A DNA stretch of 64,000 nt from Ferruginibacter sp. (GTDB lineage Bacteria; Bacteroidota; Bacteroidia; Chitinophagales; Chitinophagaceae): assembly GCA_017983695.1 (NCBI GenBank), contig JAGOAX010000007.1, positions 62,001-126,000 of the forward strand. Reading direction: 5' to 3'. A model generated the notes under the pieces. It made no database searches and was not told where the DNA came from. It worked only from the letters and a program-made list of their open reading frames with translations. Shown in pieces: positions 19,414 to 27,520 of the stretch. Position numbers and translations under genes: made by a program. How positions within the stretch are numbered: position 1 is the stretch's first letter; each line of letters begins with the position of its first letter.

Positions 19414-19986
19414 TTATGCCCTTTGTTTTACAGGGGCTTTTTTCTTTACTTTTTTAAGCGCCGCTTCAATTTCCTTGCTTAGATTATCAAACGATAATTT
19501 ACCAGTTACCGGCTCGCCATTTACAAAAAATGAAGGCACATCTTTAACGCCTTTATTAATGCCATCTTCAAAATCGTTACGTACCTGCCAGCCAAATGTA
19601 GAGTCGAGCAACTGCTCTAAAAAATGCTTATTAACTACACCTGCTTCTTTTGAATATAATTTTAAACTGGTGGTACCTAATTGACGGCGGTTTTGGAAAA
19701 GGATGTTGTGCATCTCCCAAAATTTACCCAACTGGGCAGCAGCTAAAGAAGCTTCAGCAGCTTTCATTGAGCGTTGGTGAATCCTGGTTTGCGGAAAATG
19801 ACGGAATTGAAATTTTATTTTACCATCAAATTCTTCCAATAATTGTTTTACCACCTCGTTGGCCTTTGCACAATCTTCACTTTCGTATTCGCCAAACTCC
19901 GTTAATGTAACAGCTGCCTCGGGATTACCTACAAATATATCTTTGCTCGGAATAATCTCTACAACCTCTTTTGGTTTCATTGCCAT
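19414..19986 (-). CDS. DsbA/thioredoxin_4-like protein lacking CxxC
   Basis: A 190-residue protein without a signal peptide. The fold pattern is that of DsbA-type thioredoxins: VTLTEFGEYESEDCAKANE at the first strand/active-site helix, a helical insert containing RQLGTTSLKLYSKEAG, and the cis-Pro loop VKDVPSFFVNGEPVTG. In related proteins the active site reads E-C-P-Y-C; here it is E-S-E-D-C (Ser36, Cys39), so the attacking cysteine is gone and dithiol exchange is unlikely. A Lys-rich tail (KKVKKKAPVKQRA) ends the protein. It is probably cytosolic. The role may be peroxidase- or transferase-like through the single Cys, or binding only. clpB lies upstream on the same strand. Confidence 0.65.
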   Translation of the reverse strand: MAMKPKEVVEIIPSKDIFVGNPEAAVTLTEFGEYESEDCAKANEVVKQLLEEFDGKIKFQFRHFPQTRIHQRSMKAAEASLAAAQLGKFWEMHNILFQNRRQLGTTSLKLYSKEAGVVNKHFLEQLLDSTFGWQVRNDFEDGINKGVKDVPSFFVNGEPVTGKLSFDNLSKEIEAALKKVKKKAPVKQRA

Positions 19987-20045
19987 AATTTATCTTTTTA
20001 TCTTTTGCCTGTTGTTTTGTAACAGTTTATTTATACTAAAAATAC

Positions 20046-22679
20046 CTACTTTATTTTTACAGCTGTTGCTTTTTCAGTTTCAGGTATTTCATTTCTAAAT
20101 ACCACGGTACCGTCAAATACATCTACCAAAACCGGCTTTGTTTTATCAATATCTCCGGCTAGTAGCCTCTTACTCAACTGATTAACAATTTCTCTTTGTA
20201 TTAAACGCTTGAGGGGTCTTGCACCAAATTGAGGGTCGTAGCCATTTTCGGCCAGGTAGTCTAAAATATACTCACTGAACTGCAAATTTACGTTATTTTT
20301 TCCAATTAATTTCTGCAAATCAGCCAATTGTATGCTTATTATACCCTTTATCTCCTTTTTCATCAATGGTTGAAAGAGAATCGTCTCGTCAATCCGGTTT
20401 AAAAATTCGGGGCGTATGGTTTGCCTTAACAGCTCCAGCACTTCAATTTTTGTCTGCGCTACTACTTCTTCTTTATTTTTTTCGGTCACCTTTTCAAAAT
20501 TTTCCTGGATGATCTGACTGCCTAAATTGCTGGTCATAATAATAATGGTGTTTTTAAAATTTACCACCCTTCCCTTATTATCCGTTAAGCGTCCATCATC
20601 AAGCACCTGCAACAAGATGTTGAATACATCCGGGTGTGCTTTTTCAATTTCATCCAGCAAAACAACGGAGTAAGGTTTGCGGCGTACAGCTTCGGTTAAT
20701 TGTCCACCTTCATCGTAACCTACATAACCGGGAGGTGCTCCCACCAGCCTGCTTACAGAATGTTTTTCCTGGTATTCGCTCATATCAATTCTTGTCATCA
20801 TGCTATCATCATCAAAAAGATATTCTGCCAATGCTTTTGCCAATTCTGTTTTACCAACACCGGTTGTGCCTAAAAAAATGAATGAGCCAATTGGTTTTTT
20901 AGGATCCTGCAAACCTGCCCTGCTCCGTCGTATCGCATCCGAAACTGCTTCAATAGCTTCATCCTGCCCTACTACCCTTTTATGCAATTCATCTTCCAGG
21001 CTTAATAGTTTTTCCCTTTCGCCCTGCAGCATTTTTGCAACTGGTATACCTGTAGCTTTTGCCACATTTTCTGCAATATCTTCTGCATCCACTTCCTCTT
21101 TCAACAAGCGTTTTTCGGTAGAAGCATCCAGTTGCTTAGTGTAATCTTCAATTATTTCCTGTTGCTCTTTTACTTTTCCATAGCGTATTTCTGCCACCTT
21201 ACCATAGTCCCCTTCCCTTTCGGCTCTTTCTGCAGATTGTTTTAATTGTTCAATTGCAGCCTTGGCATTCTGAATTTTTTCAACGATCTCTTTTTCCTGC
21301 TGCCATTTGGCTTTATAAGTATCTCTTTCTACAGCAAGATTAGCAATATCGGTATTTAGTTGTTTTAATTTTACCTCATCATCCTCTCTTTTAATTGCTT
21401 CTCTTTCTATTTCCAGCTGGCGAATCTGTCTTTCCAATTTATCGAGCTCTTCGGGCATACTGTTCATTTCCAAACGGAGTTTGGCTGCACTTTCATCAAT
21501 GAGATCTATTGCCTTATCGGGTAAAAAGCGGTCGGTTATATAGCGATGCGATAATTCCACTGCAGCAATAATTGCTTCATCTTTAATACGCACATGATGG
21601 TAGGTTTCATACCTGTCCTTTAAACCACGAAGAATAGAAACCGCATCTTCAACAGTAGGTTCATCTATTAATACTTTTTGAAAACGACGCTCCAGCGCTT
21701 TATCCTTCTCAAAGAATTTTTGATACTCGTTCAGGGTTGTCGCACCAATTGCTCTCAGCTCTCCTCTTGCTAAAGCAGGTTTTAAAATATTTGCTGCATC
21801 CATGGCACCATCGCCACCACCTGCACCAACCAGCGTATGAATTTCGTCGATGAATAAAATAATTTCACCATCGCTTGTACTCACTTCCTTTACCACACTT
21901 TTTAAGCGTTCTTCAAACTCGCCTTTATATTTTGCACCGGCAATTAATTGTCCCATATCCAATGCATAAATAATTTTTGATTTCAGATTTTCCGGCACAT
22001 CTCCATTTACAATACGCATTGCCAGGCCTTCGGCTATTGCTGTTTTGCCCACTCCGGGTTCACCAACTAAAATAGGATTATTCTTACTCCTTCTTGATAA
22101 AATATGTAATGTTCTCCTGATCTCCTCATCACGCCCAATAACCGGATCTAATTTTCCGGCTCTTGCCATTTCAATTAAATTTTTGGCATATTTATTTAAG
22201 GCATTAAACTGCGTTTCGGAAGTTTGAGAAGATACGGTAGAGCCTTTTTTCAATTCTTTAGTTGCAGCAATCAACCCTTTCTCGGTAAGGCCTGCATCTT
22301 TCAATAATTTTGCAGTATTATCATTACCCTGCAACAGCGAAAGTAGTAAGTGTTCTGGTGCAACAAACTCATCATTAAATTGCTTTAATACATTGGCAGA
22401 ACGCAGCAATACATTATTCATATCCCTGCTTACATTTTGTGCCGGCTCTCCGCCAGAAACTTTTGCCAGTTTACCAATACTTTCGTTAAGCTTGGTTTCA
22501 ACAAAATTAATATTGACATTATTTTTCTTCAGTAAAAACTCAATGGGAGAATTTTCATCATCCAGTAATGCTTTCAGCAAATGCTCTGTTTCAATATTGG
22601 CATTATTATTATTAAATGCCAGTTGCTGGGCATGCTGTATAATTTCCTGCGATTTTATGGTTAAGTTTTGTAAACTCAT
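20046..22679 (-). CDS. clpB: ATP-dependent disaggregase ClpB
   Basis: Hexameric AAA+ chaperone that pulls polypeptides from aggregates together with DnaK/DnaJ/GrpE (grpE and dnaJ lie at 55-57 kb). It has 877 residues. The N-terminal Clp repeats are at about 1-145. NBD1 has Walker A GEPGVGKT near 206-213 and Walker B ILFIDEIHTLVGAG. The coiled-coil middle domain (about 400-520) is rich in Glu and Lys. NBD2 has GTTGVGKTE near 605 and DEIEKAHPDVF. There is no IGF loop for ClpP binding, as expected. The frame opens 14 codons earlier, at 22721, but that region holds the likely promoter, so MSLQNLTIKS at 22679 is the start. Confidence 0.95.
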   Translation of the reverse strand: MSLQNLTIKSQEIIQHAQQLAFNNNNANIETEHLLKALLDDENSPIEFLLKKNNVNINFVETKLNESIGKLAKVSGGEPAQNVSRDMNNVLLRSANVLKQFNDEFVAPEHLLLSLLQGNDNTAKLLKDAGLTEKGLIAATKELKKGSTVSSQTSETQFNALNKYAKNLIEMARAGKLDPVIGRDEEIRRTLHILSRRSKNNPILVGEPGVGKTAIAEGLAMRIVNGDVPENLKSKIIYALDMGQLIAGAKYKGEFEERLKSVVKEVSTSDGEIILFIDEIHTLVGAGGGDGAMDAANILKPALARGELRAIGATTLNEYQKFFEKDKALERRFQKVLIDEPTVEDAVSILRGLKDRYETYHHVRIKDEAIIAAVELSHRYITDRFLPDKAIDLIDESAAKLRLEMNSMPEELDKLERQIRQLEIEREAIKREDDEVKLKQLNTDIANLAVERDTYKAKWQQEKEIVEKIQNAKAAIEQLKQSAERAEREGDYGKVAEIRYGKVKEQQEIIEDYTKQLDASTEKRLLKEEVDAEDIAENVAKATGIPVAKMLQGEREKLLSLEDELHKRVVGQDEAIEAVSDAIRRSRAGLQDPKKPIGSFIFLGTTGVGKTELAKALAEYLFDDDSMMTRIDMSEYQEKHSVSRLVGAPPGYVGYDEGGQLTEAVRRKPYSVVLLDEIEKAHPDVFNILLQVLDDGRLTDNKGRVVNFKNTIIIMTSNLGSQIIQENFEKVTEKNKEEVVAQTKIEVLELLRQTIRPEFLNRIDETILFQPLMKKEIKGIISIQLADLQKLIGKNNVNLQFSEYILDYLAENGYDPQFGARPLKRLIQREIVNQLSKRLLAGDIDKTKPVLVDVFDGTVVFRNEIPETEKATAVKIK

Positions 22680-22703
22680 AGTTGTAATTTTAAACTTAGG
22701 CGT

Positions 22704-22735
22704 CAAATTATAATCCAACAAAAAATCTAAGCAAA
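22704..22735 (-). promoter_or_regulatory. Putative clpB promoter
   Basis: On the minus strand TTTG (22735-22732), 19 bases, then TATAATTTG (22712-22704). This fits the Bacteroidota pattern with one extra base in the -7 box and supports the 22679 start. No CIRCE-like heat-shock repeat is visible. Confidence 0.45.
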
Positions 22736-22736
22736 T

Positions 22737-23858
22737 ATGTCATATAAAAAGCAATCTATCTGCCGCAAAAGCAGCCTGTGTATAAGTTTTCTGCTACTAT
22801 TACAGGTAGTCAATGCTCAATACAATTTTAATAAGGCTGACGAATGGCTCACTACCAATTTAAAGGAAATTGGAGGCCGGGCAGTATTGGTGATTTATAA
22901 AGATGGTAAACTGGTTTACAGCAAAGCAGAAAATGAGCTGAGTGGGAGACAAAAAAGAATTGGAAAATTTATTGCAAAAAGGCAGGTTAAAGATGCAGAT
23001 GAAATAATGCAGGATTTTACCATTGCCACAAGAGAACGAATTGCCAGTTGCAGTAAATGGTTAAGTGCAGCACTTGTAATGACTTTTGTTGATGAAGGGA
23101 AATTAAATCTGGAGGATACCATTGGAAAATTTTTACCTGTAATGACGGCTAATGGAAAGGGTAATATAAAAATATGGCAATGCCTTAGTCATTTAACGGC
23201 AATTAAATCCGGCAGCTTAAAAGAAAACTTGAGTGCAATGAAAGATATGAACAGCATGGATGAAGCGATGGATGCTATTGCAAAACAACCTATGGAAGGT
23301 GAGCCTGGTAAAACTTTTCACTATAGTAATACTGGCCTGCAAATTGCCGGTGCCATTATTGAAAAAATAAGCGGCAAAAGTTTTGAAACATTATTTGCAA
23401 AAAGAATTGCCCAGCCATGTAATATGAAAAACAGCGATTTTGGGAAAGGCAAAGTAGCATTACCTGCCGGTGGCGCATGGAGTACTGCAGAAGATTACCT
23501 GAACTTTTTGCAAATGATTTTGCATGAAGGCAAGTTTAATGGCAAACAGGTTTTAAGTAAGTCATCAGTAATTGAAATGCAGAAAAACCGTGTAGGCAAA
23601 GACGCTGTTGTAGTTTCCTCGCCAGCCGAAGCCGGCAACTGGGGTTATGGTTTTGGAGAATGGGTAATGGATGATGTATCAGGAGAAAAACGTTCCGATG
23701 CCATCACAAGCCCGGGATTATTTGGCAGTTTTCCCTGGGTAGATAACAAGCTTCAATATGCCGGTTTCCTGATGACATTTAACCTTAATAATAAAGGTAG
23801 GAATGAACGCTATAAAGAGCTTAAAAATATAGTAGATAAAACATTACAGGAAAGGTAG
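22737..23858 (+). CDS. Serine hydrolase of the beta-lactamase/class C family
   Basis: A 373-residue exported protein with a signal peptide (core about 13-24, cleavage near VNAQ). It has the penicillin-binding/beta-lactamase-related fold: Ser104-x-x-Lys107 in ASCSKW, then Tyr196-Ser-Asn198 in HYSNTG. The third motif is less obvious, near the late GSFPWVDNKL region. Family members include D-aminopeptidases, esterases and PBP-like proteins, and the substrate is not evident. The N-terminus reads GGRAVLVIYKDGKLVY, typical of the family. The gene diverges from clpB, with start codons 57 bp apart. Confidence 0.82.
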   Translation: MSYKKQSICRKSSLCISFLLLLQVVNAQYNFNKADEWLTTNLKEIGGRAVLVIYKDGKLVYSKAENELSGRQKRIGKFIAKRQVKDADEIMQDFTIATRERIASCSKWLSAALVMTFVDEGKLNLEDTIGKFLPVMTANGKGNIKIWQCLSHLTAIKSGSLKENLSAMKDMNSMDEAMDAIAKQPMEGEPGKTFHYSNTGLQIAGAIIEKISGKSFETLFAKRIAQPCNMKNSDFGKGKVALPAGGAWSTAEDYLNFLQMILHEGKFNGKQVLSKSSVIEMQKNRVGKDAVVVSSPAEAGNWGYGFGEWVMDDVSGEKRSDAITSPGLFGSFPWVDNKLQYAGFLMTFNLNNKGRNERYKELKNIVDKTLQER

Positions 23859-23881
23859 GCCGAAAATTACCCTGTTTACAC

Positions 23882-23889
23882 TATTTTTG
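23882..23889 (+). promoter_or_regulatory. Putative -7 element
   Basis: TATTTTTG matches TAnnTTTG, 72 bp before the ATG at 23962. It overlaps the alternative upstream start at 23887, which argues against that start. Confidence 0.4.
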
Positions 23890-23961
23890 CGGCGGTTTAA
23901 AAAAGGATTTGCATTTAATGCTCTCAGTTATTTGCTGTACCCCGATTTGAAAACATTCCGC

Positions 23962-24753
23962 ATGAAAAGATTTTTATTGATTTTACTGGTATCTGTATAC
24001 TCATTTTCCAGTTTCGCTCAACAAAAAAATAAATTAGTGAAGGGCATGTACCTGCAATGGGGTTACAATACCGAATGGTACACCAAAAGCAATATACATT
24101 TTAAAGATGTGGTTAATGGCGTACCGCATGATTTTACTATTTATAAAGCCGTGGCACATGACAGAAATGACCTTGATGCTATTTATAAAAAACCTGTAGA
24201 AATAAGTATCCCACAATATAATTATAGAATTGGTTTTTATTTAAATGCTAACCATACAAAAGCAATTGAAATTAATTATGATCATACCAAGTATGTGGTA
24301 TACGACAATCAAATGCTTCGGGCCAAAGGTTTTATCGGGCCGGATTATTTTGATAAGGATACCGCTTTCAATGCATCACAATTACATTTTGAGCATACCA
24401 ACGGCGCCAATTTTTACCACATCAATTATGTACGCCAATATCTTTTAACTAAAAAAAATAAGCGGCCATTATTTACTGCTTTATGGAAAGCGGGAGCCGG
24501 CATACTTATACCAAAAACAGATATTACCTTAAGTGGCAAAAGAATAGATAACCGTTTCCATATTGCAGGTTATTGCTTTGGGGCTGAAGGTGGAGCAAGA
24601 TTTTATTTTTCAAAAAAATGGTTTTTAGAAGGTACTGCAAAAACAGGTTTTGCCAATTACACCAATGCACTAGCTGCCGGTAGCGGAAGAGTCAATCATA
24701 GTTTTGGCTATTTTGAATTGATTGGTACGATTGGCTACGACATAAAATTCTGA
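23962..24753 (+). CDS. Putative outer-membrane beta-barrel protein
   Basis: A 263-residue protein beginning MKRFLLILLVSVYSF, with a signal peptide cleaved near SFAQQ. The body has many Tyr/Phe-ended amphipathic strands (YNYRIGFYLNANHTKAIEINYD, ARFYFSKKWFLEGTAKTG) and ends in FELIGTIGYDIKF, with the terminal Phe typical of outer-membrane barrels. No named family is recognised. The frame extends 25 codons upstream, but that part overlaps a promoter-like box and would hide the signal peptide. It has its own terminator downstream. Confidence 0.6.
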   Translation: MKRFLLILLVSVYSFSSFAQQKNKLVKGMYLQWGYNTEWYTKSNIHFKDVVNGVPHDFTIYKAVAHDRNDLDAIYKKPVEISIPQYNYRIGFYLNANHTKAIEINYDHTKYVVYDNQMLRAKGFIGPDYFDKDTAFNASQLHFEHTNGANFYHINYVRQYLLTKKNKRPLFTALWKAGAGILIPKTDITLSGKRIDNRFHIAGYCFGAEGGARFYFSKKWFLEGTAKTGFANYTNALAAGSGRVNHSFGYFELIGTIGYDIKF

Positions 24754-24771
24754 TAACAAAAGTTTAATAAA

Positions 24772-24801
24772 AAAAGCCCGGCATGATGTTGCAGGGCTTT
24801 T
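24772..24801 (+). terminator. Intrinsic terminator
   Basis: AAAAGCCC, 14-base loop, GGGCTTTT, followed by GTATTTTTATG, 18 bp after the barrel-protein stop. Confidence 0.75.
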
Positions 24802-24825
24802 GTATTTTTATGTAAACCAAAAAAG

Positions 24826-25194
24826 ATGTACGAACATAAGAAACAGCCCTTGGCACCAAAACATGTTTATTACCGCAGGCTTTGGAAAAATTTTTTTGTG
24901 GCCGCATCTGTACTGCTGCTTTGTTTATTAATCGGGATTATGGGTTACAAACAAACCGTACCGGAGTTTGACTGGTACGACAGCCTGTTAAATGCTTCCA
25001 TGATTTTAAGTGGTATGGGGCCGGTAATTGACGGCGATATATGCCTGACCAAAAGCGCCAAAGTATTTGCTTCTTGCTATGCGTTATTTAGTGGTGTAAT
25101 GTTCATTTCCACCATTGGTATATTAATTGCGCCAATTGCCCATCGCTTTTTTCATAAACTTCATTTGGAAGATAATACCTCAGATCAGGAATGA
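24826..25194 (+). CDS. Small two-TM membrane protein with pore-like loop
   Basis: A 122-residue protein with one hydrophobic helix at about 26-44, then [18 protein letters not shown] (about 55-72), then a second helix at about 83-104, ending in [14 protein letters not shown]. The order helix / short re-entrant-like segment with a Gly-Met-Gly-Pro turn / helix is that of two-TM ion channels, and the C-terminal HR-x-x-H-x-LHLE looks like a conserved cytosolic cap. This is my reading of topology, not a database match. Its stop overlaps the queG start (ATGA at 25191), so the two are translationally coupled. Confidence 0.55.
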   Translation: MYEHKKQPLAPKHVYYRRLWKNFFVAASVLLLCLLIGIMGYKQTVPEFDWYDSLLNASMILSGMGPVIDGDICLTKSAKVFASCYALFSGVMFISTIGILIAPIAHRFFHKLHLEDNTSDQE

Positions 25195-26120
25195 GCTTTA
25201 CGTTAAACAATACCATCAAAATTAAACAACAAGCAAAACAATTAGGTTTTGACTATTGTGGAATTGCCAAAGCTGTAAAACTGGAAGAGGATGCAAAACG
25301 TTTAGAAAACTGGCTGAACAAAAGTTACAATGGGGCCATGAAATACATGGAAAATCATTTTGACTTAAGAATTGATCCGTCAAAATTAGTACCTGGCGCA
25401 AAATCTGTAATTACATTATTACTTAATTATTTTCCATCTGCACCGCAAAATACAGATACCCCAAAAATTTCAAAATATGCTTTTGGTAATGATTACCACG
25501 AAGTGATAAGAAACAAATTAAGACTGCTGCTGCAATACACAAAAGAAAATATTGGTGAAGTTAACGGCAGAGGTTTTGTAGACAGTGCCCCTGTATTGGA
25601 AAGAGCCTGGGCACAAAAAAGCGGCTTAGGCTGGATTGGTAAAAATGGTAACCTGATAAACAAACAAGCGGGTTCATTTTATTTTATTGCAACGCTTATT
25701 GTTGACTTAGAGCTGGAGTATGATAATCCGGTTGCAAAAGACTATTGCGGTAGCTGCACAAAATGTATTACTGAATGCCCTACCGAAGCCATTTTACCTG
25801 ACAAGGTGATTGATGGCAGTAAATGTATTTCTTATTTTACCATTGAGTTAAAAGATGCTCTGATTCCGGATGCGATGAAAGGTAAATTTGAGAACTGGAT
25901 GTTTGGTTGTGATGTTTGCCAGGATGTTTGCCCATGGAACAGGTTTAGTAAGCCCAACAATGAAATTAATTTTTTTCCTCTGCCCGAAATTTTAAATTTT
26001 ACTAAAAATGATTGGGAAGAATTAACCGAAGAAAATTTCAAAATTATTTTTAAAGATTCTCCAATAAAGAGAACAAAATTTACTGGTATAAAAAGAAATT
26101 TAAAATTTATTGCTAAATAA
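25191..26120 (+). CDS. queG: Epoxyqueuosine reductase QueG
   Basis: Reduces epoxyqueuosine to queuosine in the wobble position of tRNAs with GUN anticodons. It is a cobalamin-dependent iron-sulfur enzyme of 309 residues. The N-terminal domain has FDYCGIAKA. Two 4Fe-4S cluster motifs are seen: [16 protein letters not shown] and [11 protein letters not shown]. The region [23 protein letters not shown] carries the catalytic Asp and cobalamin-contact residues. It lacks the C-terminal HEAT repeats of longer QueG forms, as is usual in Bacteroidota. It overlaps the upstream two-TM gene by 4 bp. No other queuosine gene is in the window. Confidence 0.93.
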   Translation: MSFTLNNTIKIKQQAKQLGFDYCGIAKAVKLEEDAKRLENWLNKSYNGAMKYMENHFDLRIDPSKLVPGAKSVITLLLNYFPSAPQNTDTPKISKYAFGNDYHEVIRNKLRLLLQYTKENIGEVNGRGFVDSAPVLERAWAQKSGLGWIGKNGNLINKQAGSFYFIATLIVDLELEYDNPVAKDYCGSCTKCITECPTEAILPDKVIDGSKCISYFTIELKDALIPDAMKGKFENWMFGCDVCQDVCPWNRFSKPNNEINFFPLPEILNFTKNDWEELTEENFKIIFKDSPIKRTKFTGIKRNLKFIAK

Positions 26121-26145
26121 GAAAGCCGCATTTCTGCGGCTTTTC
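26121..26145. terminator. Bidirectional terminator
   Basis: GAAAGCCGCA-TTTC-TGCGGCTTTTC between convergent queG and susD, immediately after the queG stop. Confidence 0.85.
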
Positions 26146-26169
26146 TCAATTGCTATTATTCCCAAAAAA

Positions 26170-27501
26170 CTATATTGCCGGATCGGCAGGAGTGCTTGTA
26201 TTGTTATCCCTCTCTGTTAAAGGGTAAGGATAAAATGTTCTGTTTCTTTCTTCATTTGCTGCATTTGGTGCCGGCCTTGCAAACCTTCTTGCATCTTCCA
26301 GTTCCATGCCACTCATAAATAATTCTATTCTTCTTTGTTTATAAATATCAAGCAGCAAATCTGCTGTAGTTAATGGACCCGAATAAGCAGCCTGGCTTGC
26401 ACCTATGCCATAAATATCTGTTGTTTTTGTTCTTACAATATCCAAAGCTGTTTTAGAAGGTACAAAAGAACTCTGTCTTGCTAAGTTTTCTGCAACTATT
26501 AAACTCATTTCCCCGGGTAAATAAACCGGGTACGCAGTTGTAAGCACTGCTGCAAAACCTTTCATTGGATAAATACCTCCAACCCTGCTGATGTAAAAAC
26601 CAATACGGGGATCGGTTGCTGCAGGTACCGGTGCTAATCCATTTCTTAATCCTAATGTAGAATCAATTGCACCGTAAACATTCTGTGTTACATTCTGTTC
26701 GCCTAAAGGATTAGTAGTTGTTGCTGTAAATCTGAATTCTGATTTTATTATCAGACTTGCAGCCTGTGCATTTGTAATTGCTTTATTACCACTTGCAGCA
26801 TTATAGGTACCTGTTACCATACTATGCATATTATAATAGCGTGCTAATAATGCCTTAACCGTGTTTTTCATATCGATACCTGCAGGTACTTTAGATATGA
26901 ATTTTGCACTTGGTGCAGTGGTGGCTAAATCTGCATCCACACTTTCTAAAACAGTAATGGCTTTTTGTATAGCATCAATCCGTGGAGAGAAGCTTGCATT
27001 AAGTCCTTTGGTTAAAGGTATTTGTTCAAAAAACTGTGCCATGGTACCTAAACTTAAAGCGTAAAAAATACTGGCGTAAGCTTTTAATCCAACTTTATCT
27101 GCAGGATCAACAGCAATAGCAAGATTATCTAACACGGTTTCTGCTTCAACTTTCAATAATAAATTCTGTGTCCACAATTGTGTTGAAATAGAATTGTTGG
27201 GTTGTAAAGCACCTTTACCGGTTTGGGCAGCAGCCTCTGCAGTATTACCTGCATTTAATGTATTTAATGCATACACACTATATGCGCCGCCGATAGGGGC
27301 ATTGTATAAAGGGCTTTGTCTGCCAATGGTAAATCTTCTTTGTAAACCGGCACACAAATTCATGAGGCCGTCAACACTTGTTGTTACGCTGGGTACCGAA
27401 GCTGTGCTTGGGTTAATGTATTCTTTATCGCAGGAAGTAAATATGATACAGTTCGCTGCTAATAAAAAAACAATGATTATTTTATTAATTATCTTTTTCA
27501 T
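26170..27501 (-). CDS. SusD/RagB-family nutrient-binding outer-membrane lipoprotein
   Basis: Surface lipoprotein that captures a ligand and passes it to its SusC partner. It has 443 residues. The signal peptide ends in the lipobox FTSC followed by DKEY, so lipidation is at Cys25. The C-terminal sequence LLLDIYKQRRIELFMSGMELEDARRFARP is the SusD_RagB hallmark (a YxxRRxELxxEG-type stretch). It is shorter than glycan-type SusDs (500-600), suggesting a compact ligand. It lies 19 bp downstream of susC and is the last gene of the deoR-susC-susD unit. No hydrolase follows, so this is not a full polysaccharide utilisation locus. Confidence 0.88.
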   Translation of the reverse strand: MKKIINKIIIVFLLAANCIIFTSCDKEYINPSTASVPSVTTSVDGLMNLCAGLQRRFTIGRQSPLYNAPIGGAYSVYALNTLNAGNTAEAAAQTGKGALQPNNSISTQLWTQNLLLKVEAETVLDNLAIAVDPADKVGLKAYASIFYALSLGTMAQFFEQIPLTKGLNASFSPRIDAIQKAITVLESVDADLATTAPSAKFISKVPAGIDMKNTVKALLARYYNMHSMVTGTYNAASGNKAITNAQAASLIIKSEFRFTATTTNPLGEQNVTQNVYGAIDSTLGLRNGLAPVPAATDPRIGFYISRVGGIYPMKGFAAVLTTAYPVYLPGEMSLIVAENLARQSSFVPSKTALDIVRTKTTDIYGIGASQAAYSGPLTTADLLLDIYKQRRIELFMSGMELEDARRFARPAPNAANEERNRTFYPYPLTERDNNTSTPADPAI

Positions 27502-27520
27502 TTTATTACAGTTTTTTTAA

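Noticed and set aside
22681..22736. CIRCE heat-shock operator before clpB
   Set aside because: No TTAGCACTC-N9-GAGTGCTAA-type inverted repeat in the divergent region.
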